Assembly (NCBI RefSeq): GCF_000006405.1
Contig: NW_003215828.1
Coordinates: 38,447-102,446, forward strand
Source: Perkinsus marinus ATCC 50983
Lineage: Eukaryota > Perkinsozoa > Perkinsida > Perkinsidae
DNA length: 64,000 nt
Reading direction: 5' to 3'
Under the pieces are notes generated by a model. It was not told the DNA's origin. It ran no database searches and worked only from the letters and a program-made list of their open reading frames with translations. A program made the position numbers and the translations under genes. Of the stretch, positions 12,268-23,078 are shown one piece after another (position 1 is the first letter of the stretch; each line of letters begins with the position of its first letter).

Positions 12268-13751
12268 GTGACGGAGCTCATCGTCCTGCTGCACTGTATC
12301 TCCTACTGGGTTGTAGAGGGCAGTCTTTCCTCTCCGGGACAGGGACGAGTCTTGATATCGCTCACTATAGGAGGTCGAGCTGGCTCTCCTTCTCTCAGGT
12401 TATTCACAGAGTTACAAGCGGCCGAAGACCACTATGCGGCTGAGATGAGAGCTGCCTCGGAGATCCAACGGATATTCCGCGGGGCCCTCTGCCGCTTCCG
12501 ATACGAAAAGGTAATAGTAGACGTGAATGGGGGATTTCTTCCGGGTGCGTTGGGTGGAGTTGTAGTTAGGTTCGACGAGCTATTGAGTTGATCCAGCGTG
12601 TCTATCGCGGCTTTGTGACGAGATGTGAAGTGCAGGCGCTGAGGGTAGTATTCAACTGCATCGTTGGGGGCAGTGGATTCAGCAGGCTCGGAGGCTCAAG
12701 GATCAACAGTTGGCTTTCTTCAATGCCCAAGCCGAGTCGATACAACGCGTGTTCAAAGGCTTCTGGTCGAGGAGGTACCTGCACGACTACTACGCAATGA
12801 AGAGGTTAGCAGCCTTGCGAGCCCTAGGCTCAGGAAGAGGAATCTTTAGATATCTTTTGGAGGTTGTGGAGCGAGGAGAGCGGTCGCGTACATATCTACA
12901 GGAGGTAGCGGATGCTCATCTGAAAGAACAGCTAGAGGTACTCCCACACACCCTAGGTTAGTACAGCTACTGTCATGCAGGAATCGGCGCGAGCTCAAGA
13001 GCTGGCAATTCAGAAGACACTCTCGGAATGTGGTCACCTAGTGTCGACTAGATCCGTATTTCTATTCATAATAGAACTCTGAACTGATTGTTGGGAATCT
13101 CTTTAGTGCCCTGGAGTCTACAACCCTCCCTATGCGAAGTCCCAACCACATGTGTTGGGAGAGGTAGGACGGCTCTCTGCTACTACTGCGAGTACTATTG
13201 CTCATCCAGCCGGTCGAAGCACAGATTAGAAAGTACGCCAAGTCCAAGGTAGTGAAGAGTATACGAAGACCTAGGGCCTTCGAGAAGTCCCTATCGCGGC
13301 GGGCCAGAGTATGATGCCGTCCTCTCCACTGCTCTCATCGACGTCTTCAGGTCCAACCCAAGCAGGCCCCACAGGGCGACGTAGCTCCCGATTTGGTAGG
13401 CTTCGTCGTGGCTAGAGAGGCTCTAGCTTGCTATGGTATACAGGCATATGAGAAGTTCTTGCTTTCTACGGCTACAGCGAATGTAGGCCGCCAACAGGCC
13501 ATCCAGGGGCCCTTTAAGACGAGTCGGCAGGTAGTAGGTCTTGTCTGCCGCCAAGAAAGGAGTTTTCACAGATCGCATTGTTGAACTCTCGAGCTGCGAC
13601 TAACTTCCGCTCGCTGACTAGCTCAGTGCGCTACGATAAAGTAGATAAGGAGGTTCGAATGCAAAAGAGAATAGCCAAGATGACCTACAAGGGGCCTGGG
13701 TTCAGGGTGAGGGCTCACCCTCGGGATCTCTGGTGCTTCACAATCGACTAG
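12268..13751 (+). CDS. SPATA17-like IQ-motif protein
   Basis: Three IQ calmodulin-binding motifs appear in order: ASEIQRIFRGALCRFRYEK (about 12,455), LIQRVYRGFVTRCEVQAL (12,590) and ESIQRVFKGFWSRRYLHDYY (12,735). The last resembles the SPATA17 sequence around its third IQ motif. Downstream, after a short intron, CPGVYNPPYAKSQP (about 13,107) matches the family's PGIYNSPF segment. QQAIQGPFKTSRQ followed by a basic helix (13,490-13,700) matches its C-terminal block. In animals SPATA17 is a ciliary/flagellar protein; a flagellar role here is inferred. Introns are short (for example GTAGTAGGTC...CACAG ending at 13,570). The chosen stop is TAG at 13,749. The N-terminus is uncertain: the frame opens at ATG 12,268, but the first exon may begin elsewhere. 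Confidence 0.7.
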
Positions 13752-13861
13752 GTTATGAAAACGCACGTGTCGCGTCCAGGCCCAACAGTGCAGGCGGACA
13801 GTCTTTATACCGCTCCGGTAGGGCGGCCGGGTCGGGTCGGGTGTTCACCTGGTGCCTGTAG

Positions 13862-15292
13862 GTGGAATTCCGTAGTGATTATACTGAACTCCCGAAGATA
13901 CCTGGCAAGGTCCAGTTCCTAACTGCTGTGGAGTCCGGCAAGAGCTTCCAGGTGATAGTATTGGTCGGCTCCATTCATCGCACTGTCAGGATTATACTGC
14001 GGAGTTGGCGCAGCAAGAGGTTACCTCTGAGGTACCTAGGCTGCCCCCACTTACTCCTAAGGCATGACTTGAAATGTATAGTAATAAAGAGTGTCGACTT
14101 GAAGACTTTGGTGGTATTGCGTTGGTCAGCTCACAGTACAGCGTTAATTTGTATAGAGGTATGCTGCTCCTCCTCTTCTGATGTCCTCTAGGGCCAGTTC
14201 GGTTCATAGCGGGGAGAATGGCCACTATTAGACTCACCGCATTCACCATCAGATCCGGGAGTGGACTAGGTGGGCGTTCTGTGGGGTCAGTGTCCGTATA
14301 GGGAAGTGGCTGCCCGGGCTAATGCTGAACTGCGTAATGGGAAGTTGAAGACTCTGGACAAGAACGCCCTAAATAAGCTGGGTATTCTCCGAAATGCCAG
14401 CACGATACAAGCTGTAGGGGCACTAGGGTGCGTAGCTGCCCATCGACTCCATTGCAGACCCTAGCGGTAGACTATCAATTTCACGTGGATACACCTGTCC
14501 CGGACACCAGCCGCAAGGTGGTATGGATGGAGGTAAGTGGAGGAGGAGTGGTATCGTAATGGCGTTGCCAATAGGGACATTCCTTTTCGAAGACCAGGGT
14601 ATAGTTCATGGCCCAACGGCGGTCTCTCTGGCAGCACCCTGGCCTCGGTGCACCCTGCGGGCCCTGGACCCCGTGTCGTCGATTGTAGACGAGGCTGCCA
14701 GGCTGGGCTTCATCGATCTCATCGACCCTACTATGTAGGCTTAGGAGTAGCGGCGTCAACCCGGAGCTTGTCGTGGTCAGGTAGGCTGGGTGAAAGCGGT
14801 TGTCGGGCTCGGACCGGGCTAAGCTTGACCCGGAAGACGTCGCCCTTTTGTCATCGAAACCACCGGAGGACACTCCCATTAACGTGCTCATCGCGAACAC
14901 TGCGGGTAGAAGTAGTGATAATCTTTGCACGCATGCGCAAGACTCGTCAGAACTATCAAGGGTCGACGTGACCGCTGGAAAGGCGACCGAGGTTGAAGTC
15001 GTTCAGTCCCAGGAGACGAGCCCGAGTGAGTCGTCTCCCTCTACTATCATCACTCACTTATCAGTGCCGTGTACACTGCCCTTTTTTAAGGCGGCATAAG
15101 ATCATGGCTAATGACATCTTCCTGAACACTGGCAACAGAGTTGTGGAGGAACTGAAGTGTGGAGTCTCTGTCCATCACCACGACCGCCAGAGGAAGAGTC
15201 AGAAGTGGACACAGAGGAAGAGATGGAGTTACCGCTGATGACTCAGGATGCTGTACCAGCTATGATGGCTGTTGGTCGAATATGTTTGTGAT
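13862..15292 (+). CDS. Hypothetical multi-exon protein, acidic C-terminus
   Basis: Not recognised. Several fragments look like real exons: LPKIPGKVQFLTAVESGKSF at 13,884, joined through a 40-nt intron to DYTAELAQQEVTSEV; AARANAELRNGKLKTLDKNA at 14,310; YQFHVDTPVPDTSRKVVWME at 14,470; KLDPEDVALLSSKPPEDTP at 14,820; and an acidic end EEESEVDTEEEMELPLM near 15,200. The exon order is clear but the exact splice choices are not, and it may comprise more than one gene. Confidence 0.35.
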
Positions 15293-15879
15293 CGAATGTG
15301 GGAGTACTTGCTTACATCGATGATGTTGACGATATGTTTGCCAAACGTATAGTGCATGCAATACTCTTCGATCCTGCCCTGCTCTCAGGGGCGGGATACA
15401 GTCGTGACTTTCCTTGAGGTTGGAAGTGTTGTGTTGTTGCAGTGGAGAAGGATGACAACTGGATATAGCCACCGTCTCGACCGACTGGTTCATAGCCGAC
15501 GAAAAGCAGACAAATACAACAGTTGTTGTTCATCATTTCTTTCGATAGCCGTCTTGATAGTTGGAAGTTCACTGATAAAGATGTCCATTTTAGTATCTCT
15601 TGGGGCTCTGGAATGTCGAGTCCTGGAGACGAAGCTCGTGTACTCCGCATCGTGTGGTCTGGATTGCTCCTCCACCTCTTTGTGACAGTGTTCGGACTAA
15701 GTTGATAACGCAACAGAGAGCTTATCAAGTAGCTAGCCTATGTAGCCATGCCGCCGACGACACTGGACTACTTTAAACCGACATACACACGAGCTCGATC
15801 TCGGAATTTAATCACTATTGGAGATGCCCCCCGACAGTGGCGATGTCAATTCAGGCACCATCACGAGCTTGCGGATGCA

Positions 15880-16690
15880 ACGGTCAACAAATATTGTTGA
15901 AGTCGGGCATAGCTGAGAGTAGTGGGACCTATATCATGATGGAGACCGGTGCCAAGGCTGTTACCGAGATGATCATTATGCATGAAGTCTTAGCTCTGTT
16001 GCTTACTAGCCTCCTGCACGTGGTTGATGGCATCGCCGCAGAATCGAGTGAATAGGGCTTAGTATCGGCATTCCTCTGCATATGATATGGTCTTCTTGAT
16101 TCACTCCAACTAGGAAGTTCTTCTGATCGTTGACAATTGGGGTAGGCCCATACCAGGTGTCAGTAAGAGAGTGTACTCAGGCTGTTGGAAGAGTGAGTGA
16201 TCTTCACGCTTTGCTGCTACTATAACTCTCCCTGGCTTCTCATAATAGTTATTACACCCATTAAGTGGATAGTAAGTACCAGCCAGGTCTCCACCCAAGG
16301 CTTGCACTGCCTCAGTTAAGATTCTCTCGACCTCTCTCCTCAGTGCAAAGAGCTGGAAGTCTGAGTCCACGCACACTGCGACCCGTCCTTGCTCTAGTAG
16401 AGATGAAGTATTCTCGAGAAGGGTCAGTTGGAGTATCGAGGAGCTCAGTGTAGTCTAGATCAGTAGGGTGCTTGACATCAGCAACGTAACCACCACAGCG
16501 TTGGTCGATAACGGGATAGAATAGCTCTCAGAAGGCTTCGTAGGAGACACCATCATGCACTACCATGCCGACTATCTTTTCATAAGCTGCCACTGTTGTC
16601 ATCCCGGCTTTGATGCACGTTGCGAGACCAACTCCAATTGTCTCCGAGTTTGATAAGCCTTTACGTCGGTCATGGGTTAATGGCTCATGT
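15880..16690 (-). pseudogene. Phosphagen (guanidino) kinase pseudogene, creatine-kinase type
   Basis: Reading from 16,690 downwards, blocks of an ATP:guanido phosphotransferase appear in order: ELFYPVIDQRCGGYV, EYFISTRARTGRSVRG (16,350-16,410), EVERILTEAVQALGGDLAG, YYPLNG, a 44-nt intron, DHSLF, KNFLVGVNQEDHI (16,090), ALFTRFCGD, DFMHNDHLG and SLGTGL (15,950). The family makes or uses phosphocreatine or phosphoarginine as an energy buffer. The copy is broken: TGA in YEAF/ELF near 16,530, TAA before DFMHND, at least three frame changes not explained by introns, and loss of the segment between DFMHNDHLG and LGTGL that holds the catalytic Cys. LGTGL rather than LGTT favours the creatine/taurocyamine branch. 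Assembly indels could explain some lesions but not all. Confidence 0.75.
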
Positions 16691-16699
16691 CAGGTGGGC

Positions 16700-17072
16700 A
16701 GTTTTATTATCCTTCGACGGGATGATGGTGTTGTTCTTAGCAGTCTCGCGATGAAAGTGCGCTGGCCATAATAATCGATATTTCGGAGTATAAACAGTCT
16801 AAAGAATCCGCTGATCAGAGGGAAAGGGCATGGGTACTGATGATCAAGTCGAAAACCCCGCATCTTTAGTCGGTACACAGTCTAGGCTCTCTTACGCTCT
16901 AATTAGTACATCATCAGCAGTGTTGTGTTTACTCTAGGAAGGATTTTCCCAACCCAAATTGTTGCTGCTGTTTCCGAAGCATACGGCGGCTTAATCAGAC
17001 TAGGAACACTATATGGCCTGACGGTGCTACTAACAATTTCAGTACTACAACGACCAGGACGGACATGACGAC
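16700..17072. other. Intergenic stretch between divergent units
   Basis: A 62-codon minus-strand frame (16,690-16,878) has no recognisable feature. It might hold the lost N-terminal part of the kinase relic or promoters of the coiled-coil gene; nothing specific is seen. Confidence 0.3.
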
Positions 17073-19017
17073 ATGTTGCCTCAGAAGTTTTTCATTGTAA
17101 TGGCTGCTAGTAGCGTCCCCGGAGTGGTGTCTGTTTCCGGGATACCAGATGGTAACGCTTCGAACGCTGCTGCAGGCGGCGCTCCGGGTAACGAGGGGGC
17201 TGGGGACTGCATATACATAGATTTTGACATCTTGGGGGATGATCAGACAGATTCAAAGGAGTAAGCGTCGATTACTCCGACCAACCGGAGGTGATTACTC
17301 TTATGTAGATTGCTAGAGGCACTGAAGGAGCAGCTGACGAGACCTGATGCTCCAATTCGTAGTAAATCTGCATCGATGGGCTCATCGGGCGACTGGCCTT
17401 CATCACAGATAACGGCATGTTCGGTATATTTGCTGACAAGGCTCAGCTCGAGGACCTGCCAGCAGGCTCCTCCAAGACACCTGTAGTGGAGCCTCAGGGT
17501 GGTGATAACGGTACTAGAGGGGACTGGGCAGTCGAGAGCATATCACCGTGGTAGAGAACGTGGGTGGCGAGTCGTCGTCTGCGGAGCAGTTGGCAGTAGA
17601 GCGGCATCTGGCTGCTATCGAACTCAGTGATGCTAAGGCTGAGATTGAGGAACTCAAAAAACAGTTGTCTGACTCGGGTAAAGCGAAGCGGATTTCAGTC
17701 GGACCCGGACCGTATCGCGCGCACCCCATCTCAGTGTCGGCACATCAGTCGTCTCTAAGCCAGTTATCAGACGCTAGGAACCAACTAGATGAGACCATGA
17801 GTCAAGTGGCTAAGCTTGAGGTAGTCCCTGCATCATTGGCTTTGATCTTTACGGTGGTATTCATGTTAGGGACAAGTGAACAGTCTGAAGAGCCAGAACA
17901 AGGGGTTAACGACGGACTTGAGTAATGCAAAGGACATGTGGATGAAAGTGATAAGACGGGAAGGGGTCTGAGGTTTTTCCCCGGGTGTGTCTGTATGGGT
18001 CGACTTGGTTCCTATCAGGAGTCCACCCGTGCCTCGAAGCTCCAGGATGAGCTTAACACGAGGGATGACCAGATAGCTGAGGACTCTCGGAGGTTAGCGG
18101 AGATGGCGGCCACCAATGAGGTGACTCCTACCGGTATGATCGTCCGCCTGTGGAGTGGTTGTCAGGCGTTGCGAAGGGAGAATGCTCAGTTGAAGAAGCT
18201 CTTTGAGGGCTCTGAACAGGAGGTAGCGGCAAGGGCTAAGGCTGCTGATAACAACTTTGGACGCATGAATGAGAGGTTATAACGGGAGGAAAGGGAAGGG
18301 GTTGGAAGAGCATAGTCCTGGGCAGTTACTTCGGTGATGCCCGAGTACCACCAACGTCATCAAGGACACCAGCAGCTATGGCGTCCAGTTTGGAGGATAT
18401 GGTCGCTCCACAAACTGATGGGTTCATAAGACCTCTCACCACAGCTACTACTGCCTCGGCACCATTGGGTACCCCGACTACCTCTTAGGCTCTCTATTGG
18501 GCTTATGTAGGTACGACTGGCTCCCCAATGAAGACGACCAACTTGGGGTCAGCAGGTGTTAGTGGTGGCGCCCTCCTGCCACACAACGTTGGGACGCCAG
18601 CCACTGTGGAGCGGTTCCGAGCTCTTATAGGCGCTCAGGAGGGAGTACTGTATGAAGATGAGATACTCCAAGTGATGGGTCTAGTGCTGTGAGCTTGAGA
18701 TGATGTGGTCTTGCTTTTAGATCGGTGTTCAATCGTCCTACACCTGCGGCATGGGAGAAGGGCAGGTTAGTATATACTTCGGCAATAAGAGTAGTAGAGG
18801 GGGAAGTGTACCGATCATCGTAGGCGAGTATGTCAGGCTCGGGAGCTCTCGATGGCTTTACCGTTGAGTTGATATCGGGCGACGATATAACCCTAACGCC
18901 GACAGAGGCCGTCCCGACAGCTATCAGGGCTAAGCAGCAGGTGACCTTAGGTGGTCATGGGAGTGTTGTAGTAGTAGTACTGGCAGATACGGTTGACAGT
19001 GAAGGCAGTGTGTACTA
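17073..19017 (+). CDS. Coiled-coil protein, function unknown
   Basis: Not recognised. The first exon ends DDQTDSKE at a canonical donor and joins in phase, over a 48-nt intron, to LLEALKEQLTRPDAP. Heptad-rich segments follow: AEQLAVERHLAAIELSDAKA and EIEELKKQLSDSG (17,590-17,680), then ASKLQDELNTRDDQIAEDSR (18,030) and ALRRENAQLKKLFEGSEQEV (18,165). Ser/Thr/Pro-rich linkers and a Thr/Val-rich end (to about 19,017) complete it. The protein is a long coiled coil with disordered linkers, as in cytoskeletal or tethering proteins. Exon boundaries after 18,300 are uncertain. Confidence 0.45.
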
Positions 19018-19062
19018 AGCCGACTCAGCAAATCCCAATGATGAGTGTACTAGGGGGCGGAG

Positions 19063-19238
19063 CAGTGTCGGAATATATCTCTGGTTGCCTCAACTGAACT
19101 CAGGAGTTTCCTAACTAGGATTTGACGTACGAATTCGGGTAGAAATGTACAGGAATCAATAGGAATTTCCCAGAATTTCTACAGAGTTTTCATATCGCCA
19201 CCCACACATGTGGTTGACCATGTGCATATTTTCCTAGG
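19063..19238 (+). mobile_element. MITE-like repeat, copy 1
   Basis: It starts CAGTGTCGGAATATAT and ends GTGCATATTTTCCTA, sharing internal blocks (AATTCGGGTAGAAATGTA, GAATTTCCCAGAATTT, TGTGGTTGACCATGTG) with the copies at 19,616, 33,174, 42,762 and 46,760. No coding potential. The short imperfect terminal inverted repeats and 150-190 bp size fit a miniature DNA transposon. Confidence 0.7.
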
Positions 19239-19615
19239 GAATGATAGTGAATTTACTAGGGCTACTGTCATCACTACAGCGACTATGATGATCTATTCTT
19301 CCAGATGCGATTCCTATTGTTCGATAATACGCCTCGGACACTGTCATTGCGGCTTCCTATTCTCCTGTCGAAATTCATGGCCCCCGTGGACATACCAAAT
19401 GCTGGTGATTTCTTCAGCATGTGGCGACACCATATGTAGGGCCCTCTCTTCACCCTCGTTACCTCCTCTAGTGCCCTTACTGTATCAGATACCATTTATC
19501 TGAGCAGTCCGCTGTAGTGAGTATAACAACCTCGTACGACTGCCGGGACAGTCTTTTAGCGCTCGCCCGATCAGCGACTTTGGGAGGGGTAATACGGGCA
19601 GTTTACACTGGCGTT

Positions 19616-19769
19616 TAGTATTGGAATATATGTACGCTTTCCTTAGTTTAGTCTAGGAGTTTCTTCACTGATCATAGGAGTTAGAAAACAAATTCGGGTA
19701 GAAGTATATAGAACCCAACGAGAATTTCCCCAGAATCTTTACGAACAGATGTGCATATTTTCCTACAGT
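19616..19769 (+). mobile_element. MITE-like repeat, copy 2
   Basis: Begins TATTGGAATATATGTACGC and ends GTGCATATTTTCCTACAG. It keeps AAATTCGGGTAGAAGTATAT and GAATTTCCCCAGAATCTTTA but lacks the GTTGACCATG block, so it is a shorter, diverged copy. It lies 380 bp from copy 1 in the same orientation. Confidence 0.65.
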
Positions 19770-20201
19770 TGTTTTGAGTAGGTTCTCAAGCTTCACTCAC
19801 AGCTCGATGCCAACCCCAATAATCTTGTTTTATGTGGTAAGTTCCCGGCAGACAGCCCAGAAGGAATACAGTGTTTTACTCTTCCTAATGCTACGGTAGC
19901 AACTATGGTAGATTCACACTTTTCTCAACTAGTGCCCCTCAGGTCCTCGTCCGGATTGAAGTCGGTACGGGTCCTCAGCATGCAGGGAAAGCCAGAGTTG
20001 CGGTAGTGTCATCTCATCTACAAATCGTTTATAGTTCATGTCTAACTTGTCAGGTGCGGTCCTCAGAGCCTCTAGTAGCATTGGCGGTCCGAGATGATCT
20101 GCTACTGGCCTTCGCCGAGCTTCCAGTGGATGAGGAACCTCACGACCCCAACTTTGCCGCGTGATGACCTCATCGCCCAACTTTTCACTCACTGACTAAT
20201 A
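19770..20201. other. Stretch with open frames on both strands, unassigned
   Basis: A plus-strand frame after a CAG at 19,942 runs about 75 codons (LQIVYSSCLTCQVRSSEPL) to a TGA near 20,163, and an 87-codon minus frame overlaps it. Either could be an exon; no motif decides. Confidence 0.25.
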
Positions 20202-20546
20202 TTGCTATCACTCGCTTTGCGCATCTATAATAATCTCTGGTGCATTGGGCGAGCTTCCTCCTTTCCACTGAGATTGCGTTGGCGTGCTGTATTTGAACTG
20301 GTCCTATTGCTCTGTTGCCTGCAGTGCAGGCCCTGCACAGCTTATGATGTTAATAGAATGTCGTCGGAGGAAGCCTCTGCTGGAGCTTTACGGGGTCAGT
20401 GGTCAGGACTCCTGACTCAGGAGAAGGGAATTAGTGCGATCTCGGCGGCCGAGACTCGGCCGACGACTACCTACGTATCAACGGCTCTCTCTCTCACTGA
20501 TGTGTGTGATATGAGATGTCAGTACTGCATGCCTGATTCTGTATAG
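20202..20546 (+). pseudogene. MoaA/MOCS1A-like radical SAM protein, N-terminal fragment
   Basis: The frame begins with a basic segment and a strongly hydrophobic run (FELVLLLCCLQC), a possible targeting signal. It ends with SLTDVCDMRCQYCMPDSV, matching the MoaA start of the radical SAM domain, including the C-x3-C-x2-C cluster that binds the 4Fe-4S centre. MoaA makes the first intermediate of molybdenum cofactor from GTP. Nothing after the cluster continues the family: a stop follows, and 105 bp later the Tc1/mariner element begins. It is therefore probably a broken gene; an unrecognised intron is the alternative. A weak MoaA-like stretch lies in the opposite orientation at 22,150-22,320. Confidence 0.55.
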
Positions 20547-20650
20547 TGTATACAGCTAGAGAAGGAGGGCAGCCTCGGGGGCTCAAGGCGGGGTTATGGG
20601 CAGGAACGCCAAGCTTGACAATGCATCTACAGCGTGGAAACCTGGACATA

Positions 20651-22146
20651 CAGTGCGAACCAAACCGTTATGCAAATTCATTTTTTTGGTATAACTTTTT
20701 AATTTTATCATTTAGAACATGAAACTTGGGATGTAGCATGATGGTAACCATTAAGAACAAAGTTTGTCATATCATGACCGTTTCGTCACCCAATTCGATT
20801 ATTTGGGCGAGCAAGATCTTCTTTGGCTGCGCAGCCGACCCAGACCGTTATGCAACTTAGTTATTACGTTTGAACATGAGTCGCGGCAAACAGCTATCCG
20901 ATTCGGAACGTTCAGAGCTAGTAAAGACGCTCGCAGCAGGCAAGACAACACTCGAAATATCGAAGGCCTTGAAGCGGGACCACCGGACTATTAAGGAATA
21001 CGTCGAAAATCCCACGAAGCGTCCCTTGGGCCATCCCGGACCCACGAAAAAGTCTGTAACCTCGCGAGAGAAGACCAGGCTGAGCCTTGTCTTCTCTAAG
21101 CCGACCTCCCTATCTTTTCTTGAGCCTGCTAGGCTTCTCTGAGCCTGGCAGGCTCAAGCGTGAAATGGCCAGGAGCCCACTGGCAACCAGCAAGGAGATC
21201 TTTGAGGGCGCTGGAGTTACCATGAAGCCCAAAACTTCGCGTAATAGGGTTCTTAATCAGCTGGGAGGGTTCAACCCTCAGGGCTGAAGGAGGCTATTGC
21301 CAAGCCTGCTTTGACGGCCCGGCACAAGAAGACAAGATATGAATGGGCCGAGAATAACACAAAGAGAGAATTCTCGTCCGTCCCGTTCACAGACGAGTGC
21401 AGGGCCTCCTTCGACGGGCCGGACGGGTGGGCTTCAGGCTGGATCCTCCGTGGCTCCCAAGTACCAGGCTGGTACTACCAGCTCGGAAGAAAAAGCAGCA
21501 AGGGGGTGGAGGTGTCATGTTTTCGGCGGGTATCATTGGAGACACTGTGGTTGGTCCATGCAGGGTGGAGAAGGGAGTTAAAATGGACTCGAAAGCGTAG
21601 TACACAAACCTAGGAAGCTCTTAGCTGTTCTCGCCGATAGTTACACTGAGCTATTGGCCAGTAGATTCCTTCCTTGGTACCGCTCACGCCCCGTGAGTTT
21701 CAAGAGGAAGTTGGTACTTATGCACGACAATGCTCCGGCACATTCGAGCAAGTTTACCACTTCCTTTCTGGAGAAGAATGATTTCAAGAGTATGAAGATC
21801 ATTGAGTGGCCCAGCTTATAACCTGACCTCAATCCAATTGAGGACTACTGGAGCTTGCTAAAGAGGCTATCATTCTACTATCATCTAACAGTCACCTCAC
21901 CCAACTATTTCAGGGAGGTTTACCGTCAAGGCACTCATTATGATTCGGTTGACAGGCTGTGGTCTGTGATTGAAGATGCCGCGAAGAAAATCGCCCCCGA
22001 AGAAGTGAAGAAGCTAACATGCTCCATGGATAAGCGTCTCAAAAAGCTTCTCCAGCTTCACGGTGGTGCATGATTACTGAATTTCTCATAGTTCCTTTTA
22101 TAACACTTGAGAGAAGTTGAGTTGGGTAACAGTTTGGCTCGCACTG
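20651..22146 (+). mobile_element. Tc1/mariner-type element with TIRs and TA target duplication
   Basis: The left end reads CAGTGCGAACCAAACCGTTA from 20,651. The right end reads TAACAGTTTGGCTCGCACTG to 22,146, its inverted complement with two mismatches. Both ends are flanked by TA (20,649-20,650 and 22,147-22,148), the standard Tc1/mariner target duplication. The element is 1,496 bp and encloses a decayed transposase. A second copy of ACCGTTATGCAA (20,664 and 20,844) sits 180 bp inside the left end as a direct repeat, as in IR/DR-type transposase-binding ends. No matching inner repeat was found on the right. Confidence 0.92.
20876..22073 (+). pseudogene. Tc1/mariner transposase, inactivated
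   Basis: Starts MSRGKQLSDSERSELV with an N-terminal helix-turn-helix (GKTTLEISKALKRDHRTI, GHPGPTKKSVTSREK). Later blocks: KKTRYEWAENN, FTDECRASFDGPDGWASG, QGGGGVMFSAGIIG, LVLMHDNAPAHSSKF, IEWPSL then a stop, PDLNPIEDYWSLLK. The acidic triad positions are D (FTDE), D (MHDN) and E (NPIE), the last pair 37 residues apart (DD37E). It is broken: an insertion or frame change after KTRL near 21,080, stops near 21,285, shifted frames at 21,340-21,600, and TAA inside WPSL/PDLNP. It cannot encode active transposase as read. Confidence 0.9.
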
Positions 22147-22149
22147 TAC

Positions 22150-22325
22150 ATGCCCACCTCACTAAGGCTACCGTCAGCAGACGAGATATTAACGTGAACA
22201 TGAACCGTTTTTGAGAGACCTCGGTGAGATAGGTTTCACTGGAGACAGTGGTGGTGATCCCGTCTGTAGATCGATTTTGGTAGATCTTCGGTAGCCTGCG
22301 GCAGAGTCGGAGCAGCTCCACGGTG
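22150..22325 (-). other. Possible degraded MoaA-like core segment
   Basis: The minus strand reads VELLRLCRRLPKI, then DGITTTVSSETYL, and in a second frame VHVNISSADGSL. The family has a helix, AITTNG and LNISLDTL in this order. The match is weak and needs one frame change. Listed because an N-terminal MoaA fragment lies across the transposon in the opposite orientation. Confidence 0.25.
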
Positions 22326-22339
22326 TTCCCCCTTCCCTT

Positions 22340-22655
22340 TGCGGATGTTCTCTATCTCCATAGAGCTCTTTCCTTCAATATACTGCTGTAAGTACTCTCA
22401 ACTCGAGCGAAAATACTTATGAATTGCATTATGTGCCTCCTGTACTCGCTCCTTAAAGCCAGCTGAGGAGCCCGTTGAGTTGGATATCTTTAACCTTTTT
22501 GCACTACTTTTATATGCAGTTTCCACTGGGGCCAATTCTGGGTGGAATTTCTCTTCAAATATTACCTGATCTCCTCTAGCAAGGTCTTCTGTGAGCCGAA
22601 ACACTCGCAGCCTTGCAGCACAGCTACGAGTTCCTCTTAACCGCGCCGGCTCCAA
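22340..22655 (-). pseudogene. DDE transposase C-terminal remnant
   Basis: The minus frame contains EEKFHPELAPVETAYKSSAK, resembling the HPELNPIE-VW block that carries the last catalytic Glu in many eukaryotic DDE transposases. It then gives FKERVQEAHNAIHKYFRSS, a stop, and EYLQQYIEGKSSMEIENIRK, resembling the usual YFRRCRxYxxAYxxG end. The catalytic Glu is kept (PVE) but the upstream domain is absent and a stop interrupts. It is a different family from the adjacent Tc1 element. Confidence 0.5.
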
Positions 22656-23078
22656 ACCTTCCCGAAGCCACTTGCCTCAAACCCTTAGGCTGTTAAGGGA
22701 GCCGCGAGGGGAGATCGTTCCGGCATCTACTGGAACACTTCCTGGGCCGCTAGGGCCGGAAAGAAATATGAGGGTTGAGTGAGAAGGCTGGTGAGCTTGC
22801 GGTGATGACGGTTCTAGGCATTCTCTCTTGCTGGGTTGGTTCACGGTCCAGGTGTTGTGATATGAGTTATTCTAGTGCACCGTATTGAGTTGTCAATGAT
22901 TGAACACCTACCTCATCGCACTGAAAACGATGTATTGTCATATCATACTCTCAAGCAATAGCCTAGCCGATTCGACTGAAATCATCGCATAAAATTCACA
23001 GAGAAAGTCAAGAATTGCCGAGTCCTGACACAGGGGGGGGGGGTGGAGGATTGCCGTATATCATTTACTAGAGCTTCA

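Noticed and set aside
15312-15728. 138-codon minus frame as the C-terminal part of the kinase relic
   Set aside because: It shows none of the expected C-terminal kinase motifs and is out of register with the preceding blocks.
23033-23043. Homopolymer G run (and C runs near 7,850, 28,720 and 61,620)
   Set aside because: They lie in introns or intergenic DNA and may be sequencing slippage; no functional signal attached.
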